DNA of 64,000 nt from positions 310,001 through 374,000 of the forward strand of contig JABSSW010000002.1 in assembly GCA_018902385.1 (NCBI GenBank). Direction: 5' to 3'. Under the pieces are notes generated by a model. It saw only the letters and a program-made list of their open reading frames with translations, did not search any database and was not told where the DNA came from. Of this stretch, positions 34,494 to 45,371 are shown piece after piece. This stretch comes from Physcia stellaris. Lineage: Eukaryota; Ascomycota; Lecanoromycetes; Caliciales; Physciaceae. The position numbers and the translations under genes were made by a program. How positions within the stretch are numbered: the stretch's first letter is position 1; each line of letters opens with the position of its first letter.

Positions 34494-36416
34494 TCAAGGT
34501 GTCATTTTCTGCTGCGATACTAGTGGTGAACTTCGGAGGGGTACACGTGGGTCGTCAATGCTATGAACGTTGAAACGGTGATTCCGGAGTTTGTCAGCAC
34601 GACCGAATTTCTTCTCACAGCCAGATATCAAGCAGGGAAGTCTTGAATCTTGTTGATGAACATCGAACATGTGCCGTTTAAAATTACTCTCACGATTGAT
34701 GCCAATGAATGATTTTGAACACAGTCTACAATGAACTTTGTTATCTCGGTGATTCAGGATGTTATTTCGCCGATTCGGGAAGTTAATTTGTTGGTTCCGG
34801 ATGTGAATAGTCCGGAACGAATCTAGTCCATCTTCCAACAACTCCAGAGATAGGTGTTCCATCATTGACATTGTTCTGGTTGAGCATGAATCACATCCTC
34901 CTTCTGTGTTACCCATTGATCCATTGAGTGGTTCAACAGACATTTTTTGGGTTCCGCGTAAGTTAGTCACCCCTCCCGCGCCAATAATTGATCCATTGGA
35001 GAGGTCAACTGAAGATTCCATAGCCGCATAATCTATATCACACGTGGTACTATTAATTCAGTCAGCAGGCAGGGCCGCGAAGTAAGTGAAGGCATTTTTA
35101 CCAGTGAACAAGTTTCTGTGTACCACAGTACTTTTGGGATGCTGGTTCGTTGCATTTTGGGCAACTTTCACCGTCGTTGCTTTGCTTGGAAAGTATGACT
35201 GACATTCTCAAGCGGGATCTGGGAAACACATTACGTTCCCATTGCCGGCTGTTGGTGATGCTTCGTCCGCTTCGCAAGTCGAGTATCAGATACTGACCAT
35301 ACTCAACATGTTTCTGGCCAGGCATGCCTTTGAAGATGCACTGCAGCATCATTGTCAACATCTCCCAATACTGAAAATAACGGTAATCAAGAGGATGGTC
35401 TCGGCCAAGAACATCAGTGAAGATGATTGTGTCCCCAATCAGAGTCCTCGGAATGTCCTTAAAGAGTGTATAGCATTGCTGCAACAGTGCATAAATCTTC
35501 TGGTTTGTGTGTACTATTTCTTTGAGAGTGCTCAGTGTTTCCGCTGAGTATCGCGTAAAAACCCTCATATAAGCCGTTAACTGGTCTTTTATGAGGAGCA
35601 AGGACGGTAGGATGTCCTGCAGACCGATCGGAATGAGTGCAAGAGTTCGTTGCTGCATCTGCTCCATATTTTTTAACCTGTCATCAGAAACCTTGCAGGC
35701 TTGTTCAAGCGACCTCTCTAAGGTCTCTACACAATCGCTTACGGTTTGAATGTGTGCTGCCGTTGCACCTGTGTGCTCAGTATAAGATTTAATGCTTTTT
35801 TTCTCAAGATGCGTCTTCTGTATCATCAATCGACATTCTCCAATGTCTACTGTCAAAGAATCGCTTTGCTTCGTAATAGTGTCAAATATGCTGACATTCT
35901 TGTTTTCAATCCCCTTCGAAGTCGAGCTGCGGTAATCAATGTATCGTAGATGTAGGTAAAACCGAAGATGTCAAAGACTTACGCCAATAGCATAGAAAGC
36001 AAGAGATTGACGGTGGCTATTTTGGATAGCATCACTATCCTAAACCGGTCGACTTCTTCTGCCATCTGGATCGTCCATTGCGCATGTTTGAGCCCTCCCA
36101 GAATGTGACCGGAGAAAAAGCCAGACTTTCTAGAAGATCGTTGAAAGCCTTGGACCTTTTCAAGAAAAACTTCGAGCGTTGCTTCGCACGAACTCGCAAG
36201 ACCTCGGGCAGCATTGACATAGCTCGTATCAGCGCCCTTTCCCCATTCACCCTCTTTCAAGGTAATGAGAAGCGATTTCAATTGCTCCAAGTCCTGCAAG
36301 ACGAATTTGATATCATCAGCAGCTCCACCGACATTTTTCAATGCCTTCCTGATCTTGTTGATAAGTACGATAGCGTGGGCGAAGTCGCCGACAGAGAAGC
36401 CAAATCCTACAGGCAT
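34494..36416 (-). CDS. NLR-type helical N-terminus + fungal ubiquitin-like domain + zinc fingers
   Basis: Three exons (minus): 36416-35983, 35926-35102, 35049-34494; 604 residues, all phases correct. Residues 1-144 (MPVGFGFSVGDFAHAIVLINKIRKAL...) form the helical domain often seen at the N-terminus of fungal NLR-like and related proteins. A long helical region follows. Residues about 311-392 (IIFTDVLGRDHPLDYRYF...FPRSRLRMSVIL) match the fungal ubiquitin-like domain, recognisable by the LGR...PL, W-E, FKG-PG-K and FP-S-L-MS pattern. Splicing exon 2 to exon 3 completes a zinc-binding cysteine set (CPKC, C412, C420-T-T-C423). Exon 3 adds two C2H2 fingers (residues about 527-551 and 559-582: HCRLCSKSF...H...H; PCLISGCEKKF...H...H). 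The first part is typical of proteins found near NLR genes; C2H2 fingers at its end are less usual and suggest nuclear signalling. Intact. Confidence 0.8.
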
Positions 36417-37049
36417 GTGTGCGGATGAGGCTTTAATTTAAGGCAAGGCTGACACGAAGTTGAAGATGGGCTTTGAATTATCGTAGGCAAGACAGGTTGA
36501 TTCAATTCGAAATTTCTGACTGGTTTACAGACTGTGAATTGGAGACTGAGCAAAGCGAAAGCAGGAGAAGATTTGATGGAAGCGTACTTGACGAAGAGGT
36601 CCGGGTTTATACGAGGCTGTGCACACGTGATGCAGTGGGGTCAATACCGTAACCCACAGTTTTTCAAGTGGCGGATCATAGGTTCATTATTAATATTATT
36701 GTGCATGCCAAGTTGCCAACTCACGCGAATTGTCTTTGCGCGTTTCTCCTCATATGAAGCTGAATCGAGCAGAGGATCAGCAATTCATACTCCTTCAAGA
36801 ATGTAAGTCATTCAGATCAACAAATGGCAGTGCCCAGTCAAACGACACAGAATATTCGCATTCCAAGTCTGTAAAGCTGAGCACCCACTGGAGCTACTCT
36901 GATTATGGGCTTAACACAGAGTCACCGTACGAGTGCTAGCTGCCTGTGCTGTGTGCTGTCACCTGTGCACTGCCCCGTATCCGTCGACCGCGCACTACTC
37001 GATTAGGTTCAATCACTTACTCGGACAGAGTCCGTTTCGCGAATCTGCG
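36417..37049. other. Intergenic region, no gene recognised
   Basis: Promoter of the ubiquitin-like/zinc-finger gene (minus) and 3' end of the next minus-strand gene. Only short frames. Confidence 0.5.
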
Positions 37050-38311
37050 TCAGTGATAATCGGTCTCATTTCGCTCCCCATTTCCGACCAGTCCGTGGCT
37101 AGGCTCCACCTCTTCCAGCTCCTGGGAGTCCCGTGTCCTACGCAGATTGACGTTTGCTTGATCTCCGCCTATTTCTGCGCGGCTACTTTGCCCCTCCAGC
37201 TCAAGGGCTTCTTGCTCCGCCTCCATCTCCTGTCGGCTACTTTGCCCCTGTAGCTCACGGGGTTCTTTCTCTGCCTCCATCTCGTGGCGTTGCTGCTCTG
37301 CATCGAGCTCTGGCTTCCGGTGAAGCCATGGCAATTGATCACTCTCTTCCTTGGAGTTGGCCTTTGAACCCTGCTTAGACAGGTGCACTCGTTTTCGATG
37401 TTTAAGGACACAAAAGATCCCCAAGGCTATAACGATGATGCTGATTACGGAAGCTGTAACGCTCGCCGCGATTCTGATTGTATTGGTTCGATCCTTCGAC
37501 CTAAAGGTGGTCCTATCGTCGGTTGAGACTCCTGTGGGACTAGGTGTTATGCCAGTTGAGGTTGTGGCGGTTCCAACTGGCGTCTGGGACGTTAATACTG
37601 ATCGGTTCGATGTAGTACTCGTAGTTCTCGCTACTGTTTCTGTAGGCGTTATTATATCGGCGTTGACGAAGCAATTTGCAAACGCGAGAGATTGCCGAAA
37701 TACATTCTCTACGGAGCGAGTGAGACTATCGCCGTAGAGACCTTTTGATACCGCAAAAGTGAATGCTGTATCCAAGTTTACGGCAGAACCAGATTCCGTG
37801 TAACACTGTCCGCCAACGGAGGCTATAGAGCTGATCTCATACGAGTCTATTAAGATCGATGCTTCACCGCCGGAGACACTCGTCGTTCGGTTTGTGGCTT
37901 CAGAGCTTCCTACAACTGTCGCTACGCTCGTATTATAAGTACCTGTTGCATGCATTAGGCAACCTCCACATCCGTCACTTTCTGTTGATGGTGATGGTTT
38001 TGTTATCGCAGTTGGAGTCATAGAGCCTTCTCACGCGTATCAGCACTCAAAGATGATGAGAAATTGTACGAGGGCTTACCTTGCGAACCATAACCAGGGG
38101 TTACAGTCTCGACTGGTGGTGATAGCCATGAGTCAGTTTCAACATGGTTAAGGGGGCCCAGGGCTCATTTACCTTCTGTCATCTTCGATGATATTTCGCC
38201 GTAGTCCCTACTATGTTGATAAGTTTGAAGCTCAGATTGGTGAGTCTTGTTCTGGGAATTCATCGCTCTGCGGTCTCTGTCGCTCAAGAACGAGGCTATG
38301 CTGGCCGACAT
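37050..38311 (-). CDS. Single-pass membrane protein with repetitive E-rich tail (paralog A)
   Basis: Exons (minus): 38311-38173 (start uncertain), 38112-38080, 38026-37050; this model gives 382 residues. The ectodomain has scattered cysteines (DGCGGCL, GGQCYTESGS) and a Ser/Thr-rich stalk. The membrane helix (about 240-265, ASVTASVISIIVIALGIFCV) is followed by KHRKR. The cytosolic tail contains the block LHRKPELDAEQQRHEMEA and then repeats of the type (R/Q)xELxG-QSSR(Q/A)E. The same 18-residue block occurs identically in the gene at 60656-62080, and the ectodomains align at GG-C-(Y/F)-x(2)-SGS...L-TA(F/Y)T. So they are paralogs, about 23 kb apart and in opposite orientation. The N-terminal exon modelled here has no signal peptide, while the paralog has one, so the true first exon may differ. 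Function unknown; a surface sensor is plausible. Confidence 0.7.
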
Positions 38312-39117
38312 GCCTTCTTCCTGCAGCGACATTCATCCCTTCTGCAGGGTGCCTGCCTCTTTGATGCAGAAGTCATTTGCAGGAATCTGAAGCAATTGGT
38401 TGGCATATTATCTTGCATGAAAATCGCGCGCGCTGTGGGGATGGGTCCACTTGTGCATCATCGTACCACACCACCTCATTACCGTGGTGCATTACACGGG
38501 CAAGGCTGGACACCACAGGCGCACACTACTTGCGAAGACCGTCAGCATATTTTCCGATTTAAACTTATCTGAAGTTAGAATACAGTACAATCGTATCAAT
38601 TGCTCGCATAATCTATTATCACGAGCCTAGGCGTTGCAACCATCTTCAAAGAGTTAATAAGTAGCTAGACAGCTACAGGATCTATTTGATGTACTCTTTG
38701 TATTATCTCTCGTAGTCAAGGAGATCGGGTTCGGACCCCGGAACAGCAGTGGCAAGATGTAAGTACTGTCCTGGTACTGAGTCAAGGGTCAAGGTAACAC
38801 TAGACGAAAAGCGGTTCGCTATTGTGATTGTTGCTATGAGGCATTGTTGCATAATAGATTAAGGACCGGGAGCCTTTTCGGAAATTTTGGTTGAATAAAA
38901 TCTCATCCTGGGTACCTGGATCTTCCCTGATACTTGACAGAAGATCTCGAAGCGTGAAATCTTGGTTAATCGGTGGAAATCGCTTAGATGAGGGATAGCT
39001 ATTGGAGAAAGTTTGAGATGAATATATATTCAGTTCACTCCTGGTGTGAAATGTATCATCGTTGGAGCAATCTCATAAAGTATGAAAAGATGGGGTAGAG
39101 ATGGGAAAGGAAAATTT
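38312..39117. other. Intergenic region, no gene recognised
   Basis: A plus-strand frame at 38213-38572 begins with a signal-like stretch but overlaps the exons of the minus gene and shows no domain. A B-box-like GGGTTCGGACCCC occurs near 38730 without a tRNA around it. Confidence 0.4.
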
Positions 39118-40174
39118 TCAAGAGCTAAGAAAACTTGCTATGCGGTCATTCATCCATTTGGTATCGTCCTCGTTCGCACCTCCACCGGCGATATGACCCC
39201 AGACGGTTTCCATCACTGCCAGCTCTCCGTGCTGGAGGCTCTGGACTTCGATCTCGCTGTCCTCGGGTCTAGCTCTGGGCTTTAGCTTTAGAGATTGTGT
39301 AGAGAAGAGATGCAACTCACGGAAAGTACTGATCCGTCCGAGATGGCATCACCAGCACCTTGCACTTGATATTCGCTAGCGCTTTAGCAGCGTTTCCGTC
39401 AGCGAATACGCCAATGTCGCCAGCCTGCCACATCTTGGCTAGGATCAGAACATCCTCCGCGTCCCATCCAGCCAACATGGTCTTCGACAGTTCTTCGACA
39501 TACGCCACCACGTTGTTGAAGCCCAATTTCTTGTACTGCTGCTCTCTGTACCAAGCAGTACTGGTAAGCCAGGCGCAATATGCTCGGCCAAAGGCCTCTA
39601 TACCTCTTGACGGTGTCAGACCCTTTGCCCGATACTGTCCATCCGCATAGTCGATGCTATTTTCTAGAGCAGCTATTGCGCCCGCAAGAAATGCGTAATT
39701 GTGCCCACTCGTCCGGGCAGAGCTGCAGATGACGATGGAATGTTTCAGAAAATCAGGATACATGCAAGCCCAATAGTAGGCTTGTTGTCCACCCATGGAG
39801 AATCCCAGTATCGCATCGAGCTGACTTATACCCAAGTGCGTGGTCAAAAGCTCATGTTGTGCGTGTACTTGGTCACGATAGTCGAGCTTCTTTGGAAAGC
39901 CATGTGTATTAGACGGAGATGATGATTCGCCATTCCCTAGCATTGCAACGACGACAACATGGTAGGAGGCCAGTACTCCGCCTTCATGAGTGAAAGCCAA
40001 GGTCTCGTTTACCAGCCCTCCATAACACGTTGGGATGCAGACTTTTTTGGGAGAAGTAGAATTGAATGATCGATAAGTCACGTGGATTGGAATTGTTTCG
40101 CCCGACTGGAACGTGAATGATGGGATGGCGAACTTCTCAACGCTCGTTGAATCATACTGAGCGGCGTAAGCCAT
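39118..40174 (-). CDS. Alpha/beta-hydrolase of the homoserine O-acetyltransferase (MetX-like) family
   Basis: Two exons (minus): 40174-39321 and 39268-39118, with a 52-bp intron (GTGAGT...GCTAG); 334 residues. The family features are clear: an early strand with PTCYGG, the nucleophile elbow GFSMGGQQAYYWA (Ser126), the acid in MPSRTDQYFP (Asp281) and the base in METVWGHIAGGG (His310), the last reached only after splicing. MetX proper acetylates homoserine in methionine synthesis. Fungi carry several shorter MetX-like hydrolases or acyltransferases of unknown or secondary-metabolite role, and at 334 residues this is one of those rather than MET2. No targeting signal, so probably cytosolic. Intact. 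Confidence 0.87.
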
Positions 40175-40438
40175 TGATCATTACTGAAGTCCTGTGTCTA
40201 AACGATGTCGACAGCAAAACCAAAAAGACGATATGGGGAATCCAAGAAACCTATGTAGGGTATCCGTACATATTTGAGAAATCAGATGAGCCAGCCAGGC
40301 GCAGGCCCATTGTGGTATGAGATCGACATGACGTCACGATGTGGCCTTTTTGTATCCGTCTGAGATTCTGAACAGGTCGAAGTTGCCGCAAAACAATGTT
40401 TGGCTTTCTTGTATCATACAATTCACGATATGACGTGC

Positions 40439-41107
40439 CTAGACTTGTGGAAGCGACCAAATCGGTGTAATGCCCGTCAAAGACTGTAAATGTTGCGCAA
40501 AAAGTAATGGTGACGCTCCATGATCTTTCTCTTGCTGCCAGTACTGTGTAATGATGACGGACCTCAGATTTGACAGTCGAGACAGAGGTGAAAGTATGCC
40601 TAGTGTCGCCTCCCAGAAATCGGAATGCACTCGTTCCATCCATGCTATCTCTATGTCAAGCGGTGCTGCTGCTACAGCTAATATGTCGCAACAAATGAAC
40701 ATTCCGGACGCAGCTTTGTCGACGTGCTTAGACAAGTCCGCTATGCGGAACCCCCTCGTCATACCATGATATCGGTCCAGGTCGAACTCCCATCTCCACC
40801 TTCGAATCAAGGCTAACTCATTGGACCTTTGTAACGCCAACAGTTTCAGGATGTCGTTTTGGTGGATTCCCCAGGTATGCTGATCGGTAACAAGACGCCA
40901 TAAAGGATCGCCGAATATGATAGTCAGAGCTTCGCTTCGGATCTGGCGGTTTGTGAGGAGTGGTCCGCGCCAGAGTCGCTTGAGTATGGGTACACCGCTG
41001 AGGTAGAATCGACGGCACCGAAGGTAGCTTTTACCAAAGGTGAAGACTTCTCGCAGGATCTGCAGTCGGAGCTCAACAGGGAGGTCCATCAAGCTGGCGG
41101 CTGCCAT
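40439..41107 (-). CDS. F-box-like protein
   Basis: Single-exon protein of 222 residues. It opens with SLMDLPVELRLQILREVFTFGKSYL, the short F-box-like helix pair typical of many fungal F-box/'2EXR'-type proteins, followed by LTNRQIRSEALTIIFGDPLWR, also typical after such domains. No leucine-rich or WD repeats follow. F-box proteins bring substrates to SCF ubiquitin ligases, but in fungi most of these short ones are uncharacterised. The start is the first Met of a clean frame; no lesion. Confidence 0.65.
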   Translation of the reverse strand: MAAASLMDLPVELRLQILREVFTFGKSYLRCRRFYLSGVPILKRLWRGPLLTNRQIRSEALTIIFGDPLWRLVTDQHTWGIHQNDILKLLALQRSNELALIRRWRWEFDLDRYHGMTRGFRIADLSKHVDKAASGMFICCDILAVAAAPLDIEIAWMERVHSDFWEATLGILSPLSRLSNLRSVIITQYWQQEKDHGASPLLFAQHLQSLTGITPIWSLPQV

Positions 41108-42954
41108 TTTGATCGGAGGTTGTTACAGCCTTGTGGAAAACCAGCCCGGCAAGGTTACCCCAGCAACGAACTGAGGCTCCGCGATTGGGGTTTTATTATG
41201 ATTCTACAGTATTTGGATGAGCTCGAAGGCATCTTATAATTTACGTGATTGATGGAACTGATCGTTCGACGGTGTAAGTAGGCCTTGAGTCAAAGAAAAG
41301 ATTAGCGGCATGCAGGCTGACCGTGGGGCAGAACGACTGCGCCTTTAGACCTAGGTGAATTTCCAGCCTCCTTAACAATGACTTCCGTTCGCCGTGAAGG
41401 CTCTCGCCCTAAAAGATGTCGCTATTCGATCCCTATAACATGCGTCTCACGGAAAGGGGTTAGTGGCTCTCCCTAAAAGCTACTAAAACGTCCCAGAATT
41501 TCTTCACGTCTCAACCGGCTGTTTTGACTCATTATAGTCCCACCAGAATGGATTCAGCCGTGGTGCCGACTAGAAACGCTTACACAAACCTCTCAAATAC
41601 TGAAATATCGAACTTCTTTGACAAAGAGCAAAGTGCTCCCGCAACGATACCCATACTGAATCCAATTCTCAAGCTTTGCAGATGCACTTTTACTGCTGCT
41701 ACTACCATTTTAAAAACCAGACATCTCAAAGTCGATAAAGCAAATATCAATCTTCATGGGGACTTATCGAAAAAAGCACCAGCGACATCATCTCACTGGT
41801 TCTCAACCCCTCACACGGACAACATCCTGACAATGCGAAGGCCCGGATTCGGGTTGAAAACATAAGACCGTGTTCTCTTCATGTCTCATCCGTTTGGCTT
41901 GTGCCAAACACGGGGACGCGATTTCGCTAACATGTATCTATGAACCTTTATCTCTGCCTCAGCACGTTGGTATCACCTCGGATTGACCGCTAGACAAACC
42001 TGTAGGTTGTACGAGACTCCGATCTTGGAGGAAATTCCTAGAGACCGATACCCAAATCAAAAATCAAAACCATAAGCCTTCAATCGACTCTGATGCCTAC
42101 ATATCCCCCTACCGCCCAAAGCCCGCGGTGAAAATAGAGCCTCATACCCAACCACTCAACCCTGTGGCAAGATAAGAAACTCCGATCATAGCTCTCAGTC
42201 CCTCAACCCCCTCCAACACCAATGACTCAAAGTCCCGCGAAGGTAAACACCCATAAGCGTGCAGCAGGTTCCCGTCCCTTTATCCCAGTCCCCAGACTCC
42301 TATCCCAAAGTAGTAAAACCGTTGACAAACGAGATGAAAGTCCCTTTCTCCCTTTCCCTCCTTCACAAACCAACTTCCTCTCCCCTGGGATACGCGCTGG
42401 AATGGGTATCACAGGGGAAAAGTTTAAGTGGCGATACGTATATCATTCAAATGCTATGGATACCTATCGCTGGTGGTTACTTGACTTAGATGCTCGTATA
42501 TGACTATATTCTGCTACAATGCTGATACTCTTTCCTTATACTTCCCAACCGTAACGCCACGCCTCAACATCATGGCGATTATATACGTTCTATATTAGAC
42601 CCAGTTTCAAGAAACCCTTATTCTTCGCGTGATTTTGTTGATGAGTATTTTATGGGTACCATAATGGACGTCGGGACTGTGAACATGGTCACTGTCGAAA
42701 CTTTCCAAGAAGGTGCGATTGTTGGCAATGGCACAAAGAAAGCTTGTTCACTTCACAATGGCACTGTGAGAGGCGCTCTTTCTGATGACCCTTGATGACT
42801 ATGCTTCCCTTTGTCATTTCACTAGTACTTTATGAGTCTATCACATATCTTCTCATCGTACAATTCTTCACACACTTTGTCATAATACCTTCGATATACT
42901 ACGGTCAACAGGATAGTTGTAATCGAACACCCTGCAACCATCTCATCACTGGCT
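41108..42954. other. Gene-poor stretch, no gene recognised
   Basis: Small plus-strand frames at 41524-41865 (113 codons) and 42222-42503 lack recognisable domains. Cannot exclude a small unknown gene. Confidence 0.4.
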
Positions 42955-44661
42955 ATGGATCTTTTTCGCCGCATTTCTCGAGCCCTACGGCCCAAACGGT
43001 CTCAACTGCCAGCGGAAGCTTCAGCTTTTTCACAGGCGGAGAGTCTCGAAGCGCCGCTGGACGAAGACCTTCTGGACGAGAAGTCAGAGTACCTCGAAGC
43101 AGAACTTTCCGACGAGGAATTCTATCGGCAACTGCTCGAAGAAGAGCTCGAGATTGAAGCTCTGCGCCGCGAAGAAGAGGAGGCTGAACTTGAACTGCAA
43201 AGAACTCCTCGCATTCATCCCGGTTGGGAGGATGGTGAATCCGTGTCGGAATGCTCCGTGGAGGATGAGGCTCCTCAGATTGACCCTGAGAAACAAAAGG
43301 CCATTCTAATAGCAGCTGGCTGGGCAGTCTACGAGACCACCCCACTGCCGGTCAAGGAAGAACTGACGTGGGCATCTCCATTGCCAGCTCTGTCTGACGT
43401 CGCTGAGGATAAGCTAATCTTGGCTGAAGGCAAAGTCTGCGATTTCCTCTCCCGATTTCTAGCTGACAGGCGCTGGAAAGACCTTCCCTTCGAAAAGAGT
43501 CACGGGCTAGTACTCCTCATCCTGCGATCTGTGACTGCTTGCGCTTTCGATGCGATGCAGCGCTGGGCTCCAGATGATCTGATGTTGTTGAGAGTTGACA
43601 GCCCAGATCAGCTAGAGCTGCAGTGGTGGCTCGAGCTACTCTCAGATATGGGACGCAGGGACCCAAAGCCTACCCAAACCGTGGGGACAGATTGGGACCT
43701 TCTTGACCGGGCGACTGGTTGGGGGGGTATTGGTGAAGCCAGACACAACGCGGTTCATCGACAACGGTATTCTAATATCCTTATCCGACATGCTGTTAAC
43801 TTTCTGATAGCTCTTAACGATCTGGAGCGATTCAGGGAGGTCGAAAAGACCGTCAAGACTTTGTACGGGACAATCTCCGGTGCACTTACTGTTACAGAAG
43901 AAGAAATTTCAGAGATGAACGATGCTCTGAAGCTATATCCAACGGAGTGCAGGACGCCTTATGATCTCTTCTATACCATTCAGGGGATTCTGGAAAACAT
44001 GTGCTTCCGGGACCGGCAGCTACGTGACCCCGAGTGGCTCAGAAGGCACAAAGTAGCCACAGCTGAACAGGTTGAGTTATACGGTAACACTACCGTAATA
44101 ACGGACGAGAGCAAGCTGTATGGCCCTGAACCGCATGTCTGGAATCAGTGGGGCCATTTCGAGGAAATGATTCTTCGTAACGATGTGGCACATCGAGGAG
44201 GGTATATGGCCTATACCTATGAAGGTACTGATGGCATACAAGAGGATGTCGAGAATTTCAAGCAGGTGGCGATAAAGCGTCATGACGAAGCCGCGGCCGC
44301 GCAGATTGAGCAGGTAGCCTCAGCGGCGATGGTGCACCTTCAAGCCCGTGGGGCTGCTCTGGGGGCTTTCCTCAATGAACTGTCCGCCGAGCAGCTAAGA
44401 ACAATGTCTCAGCAAGCGACGGAGAGGTTCAACAAATGGGATCCCAGGAAGTATAACCCGGACCGAGACGTTTACAAGCACACCATTGCTTACCGCTATC
44501 AGAATGCATCTCGATTCTTCCAGAGGCTAGCGGATTGGAAGGATGGAACGGAATACAGGAAAGAGCTTCGCAGCCTACAATGGAAAGCTGACCGAGCCCA
44601 CGAGAGATGGGAAGGGGTACAGCGAAGTCGGATCGTGGGAGACTCGAAGCAGTCTGGGTAG
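42955..44661 (+). CDS. Uncharacterised 568-residue protein with two HEPN-like R-x4-H motifs
   Basis: Long single-exon frame, clearly coding and richer in G/C than its surroundings. Residues 1-20 are basic. Residues 35-110 are very acidic and probably coiled coil (EEFYRQLLEEELEIEALRREEEEAELELQ). The rest is a helical domain I do not recognise by name. Two motifs of the R-x4-H type of HEPN ribonucleases occur: R263-HNAV-H268 (EARHNAVHRQR) and R408-NDVA-H413 (MILRNDVAHRGGY). The second, with Arg-Asn and a following Tyr, matches the classical HEPN pattern well. HEPN proteins often act as RNases in defence and stress. This assignment rests on short motifs only; the protein could equally be an unrelated lineage-specific family. 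No signal peptide or membrane helix. Confidence 0.7.
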   Translation: MDLFRRISRALRPKRSQLPAEASAFSQAESLEAPLDEDLLDEKSEYLEAELSDEEFYRQLLEEELEIEALRREEEEAELELQRTPRIHPGWEDGESVSECSVEDEAPQIDPEKQKAILIAAGWAVYETTPLPVKEELTWASPLPALSDVAEDKLILAEGKVCDFLSRFLADRRWKDLPFEKSHGLVLLILRSVTACAFDAMQRWAPDDLMLLRVDSPDQLELQWWLELLSDMGRRDPKPTQTVGTDWDLLDRATGWGGIGEARHNAVHRQRYSNILIRHAVNFLIALNDLERFREVEKTVKTLYGTISGALTVTEEEISEMNDALKLYPTECRTPYDLFYTIQGILENMCFRDRQLRDPEWLRRHKVATAEQVELYGNTTVITDESKLYGPEPHVWNQWGHFEEMILRNDVAHRGGYMAYTYEGTDGIQEDVENFKQVAIKRHDEAAAAQIEQVASAAMVHLQARGAALGAFLNELSAEQLRTMSQQATERFNKWDPRKYNPDRDVYKHTIAYRYQNASRFFQRLADWKDGTEYRKELRSLQWKADRAHERWEGVQRSRIVGDSKQSG

Positions 44662-45371
44662 TGGTTGGGACCTAGATCTTACGCGTTCACATGACGGGGC
44701 TACGTATCGCCTGAGTGCCTGTTTGATAAAGTCGAATAGCTATTGTATATGGTTCAAGCAGTATAGCTTCAGTAAACTGTATCTCTTGAAGACAGAATCC
44801 AGAATGGAGGGGATAGTTGTAGAGTCTAAACCGCAAGTAGCGTAGCGGGGCTCAACGAGAAAAACCAGGAAGGAGGGCCCCACCTGCATCCCGAGGGTCT
44901 GGATAGTTCTAGTTCTAGCGGGTCAAGTGGGTCTCCAGCAACACGGGATTTTAGACTCGTTCTTGCCGAGAGTCCAGGGTCCAGAACGAATGGATGCTGT
45001 GCGTTTACGAAGGCAAACCACAGGCGCTCCTCTCAAAAGTGAAGCTTGCAACGGATCCCGCCTCTACACCAAACCCCCCTAGTGCCAATCCACAATCCAC
45101 AAGTCCTTTGCCTCGACGCCTGCCGGATCCTTCGAAAAAAAGTCTTCCTCTTTTCCAGATTTTGCTGCTGGCTGCTGCTGTGTAGAGTGGAAAACCCCTC
45201 TTCAGTTCTCATTTTTGGAAGGCAACCAGAGTCTTTTACGGAGCCACTCTTCCAGACTGGGATCTTCTATGCTTCCTGTACGTAGAGCTTCTTTGCTGAG
45301 GTCTACAAACGCCATAAAGCTGGAGCGGTAAAAGGATCCGAAACCGCTGAGAAGGGCGTGGTGTTGCCCTG
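44662..45371. other. Intergenic region, promoter of the Ras-family gene
   Basis: No gene recognised. The 5' leader and promoter of the Ras-family gene should lie near 45200-45370. Confidence 0.5.

Noticed and set aside
38213-38572. Plus-strand 119-codon frame starting with a signal-like segment
   Set aside because: It overlaps the exons of the minus-strand membrane-protein gene and has no features after the first 20 residues.
38660-38750. Second tRNA-like B box (GGGTTCGGACCCC) with a GTAGCT...AGCTAC hairpin upstream
   Set aside because: The T-loop lacks the invariant A and the acceptor stem does not pair.
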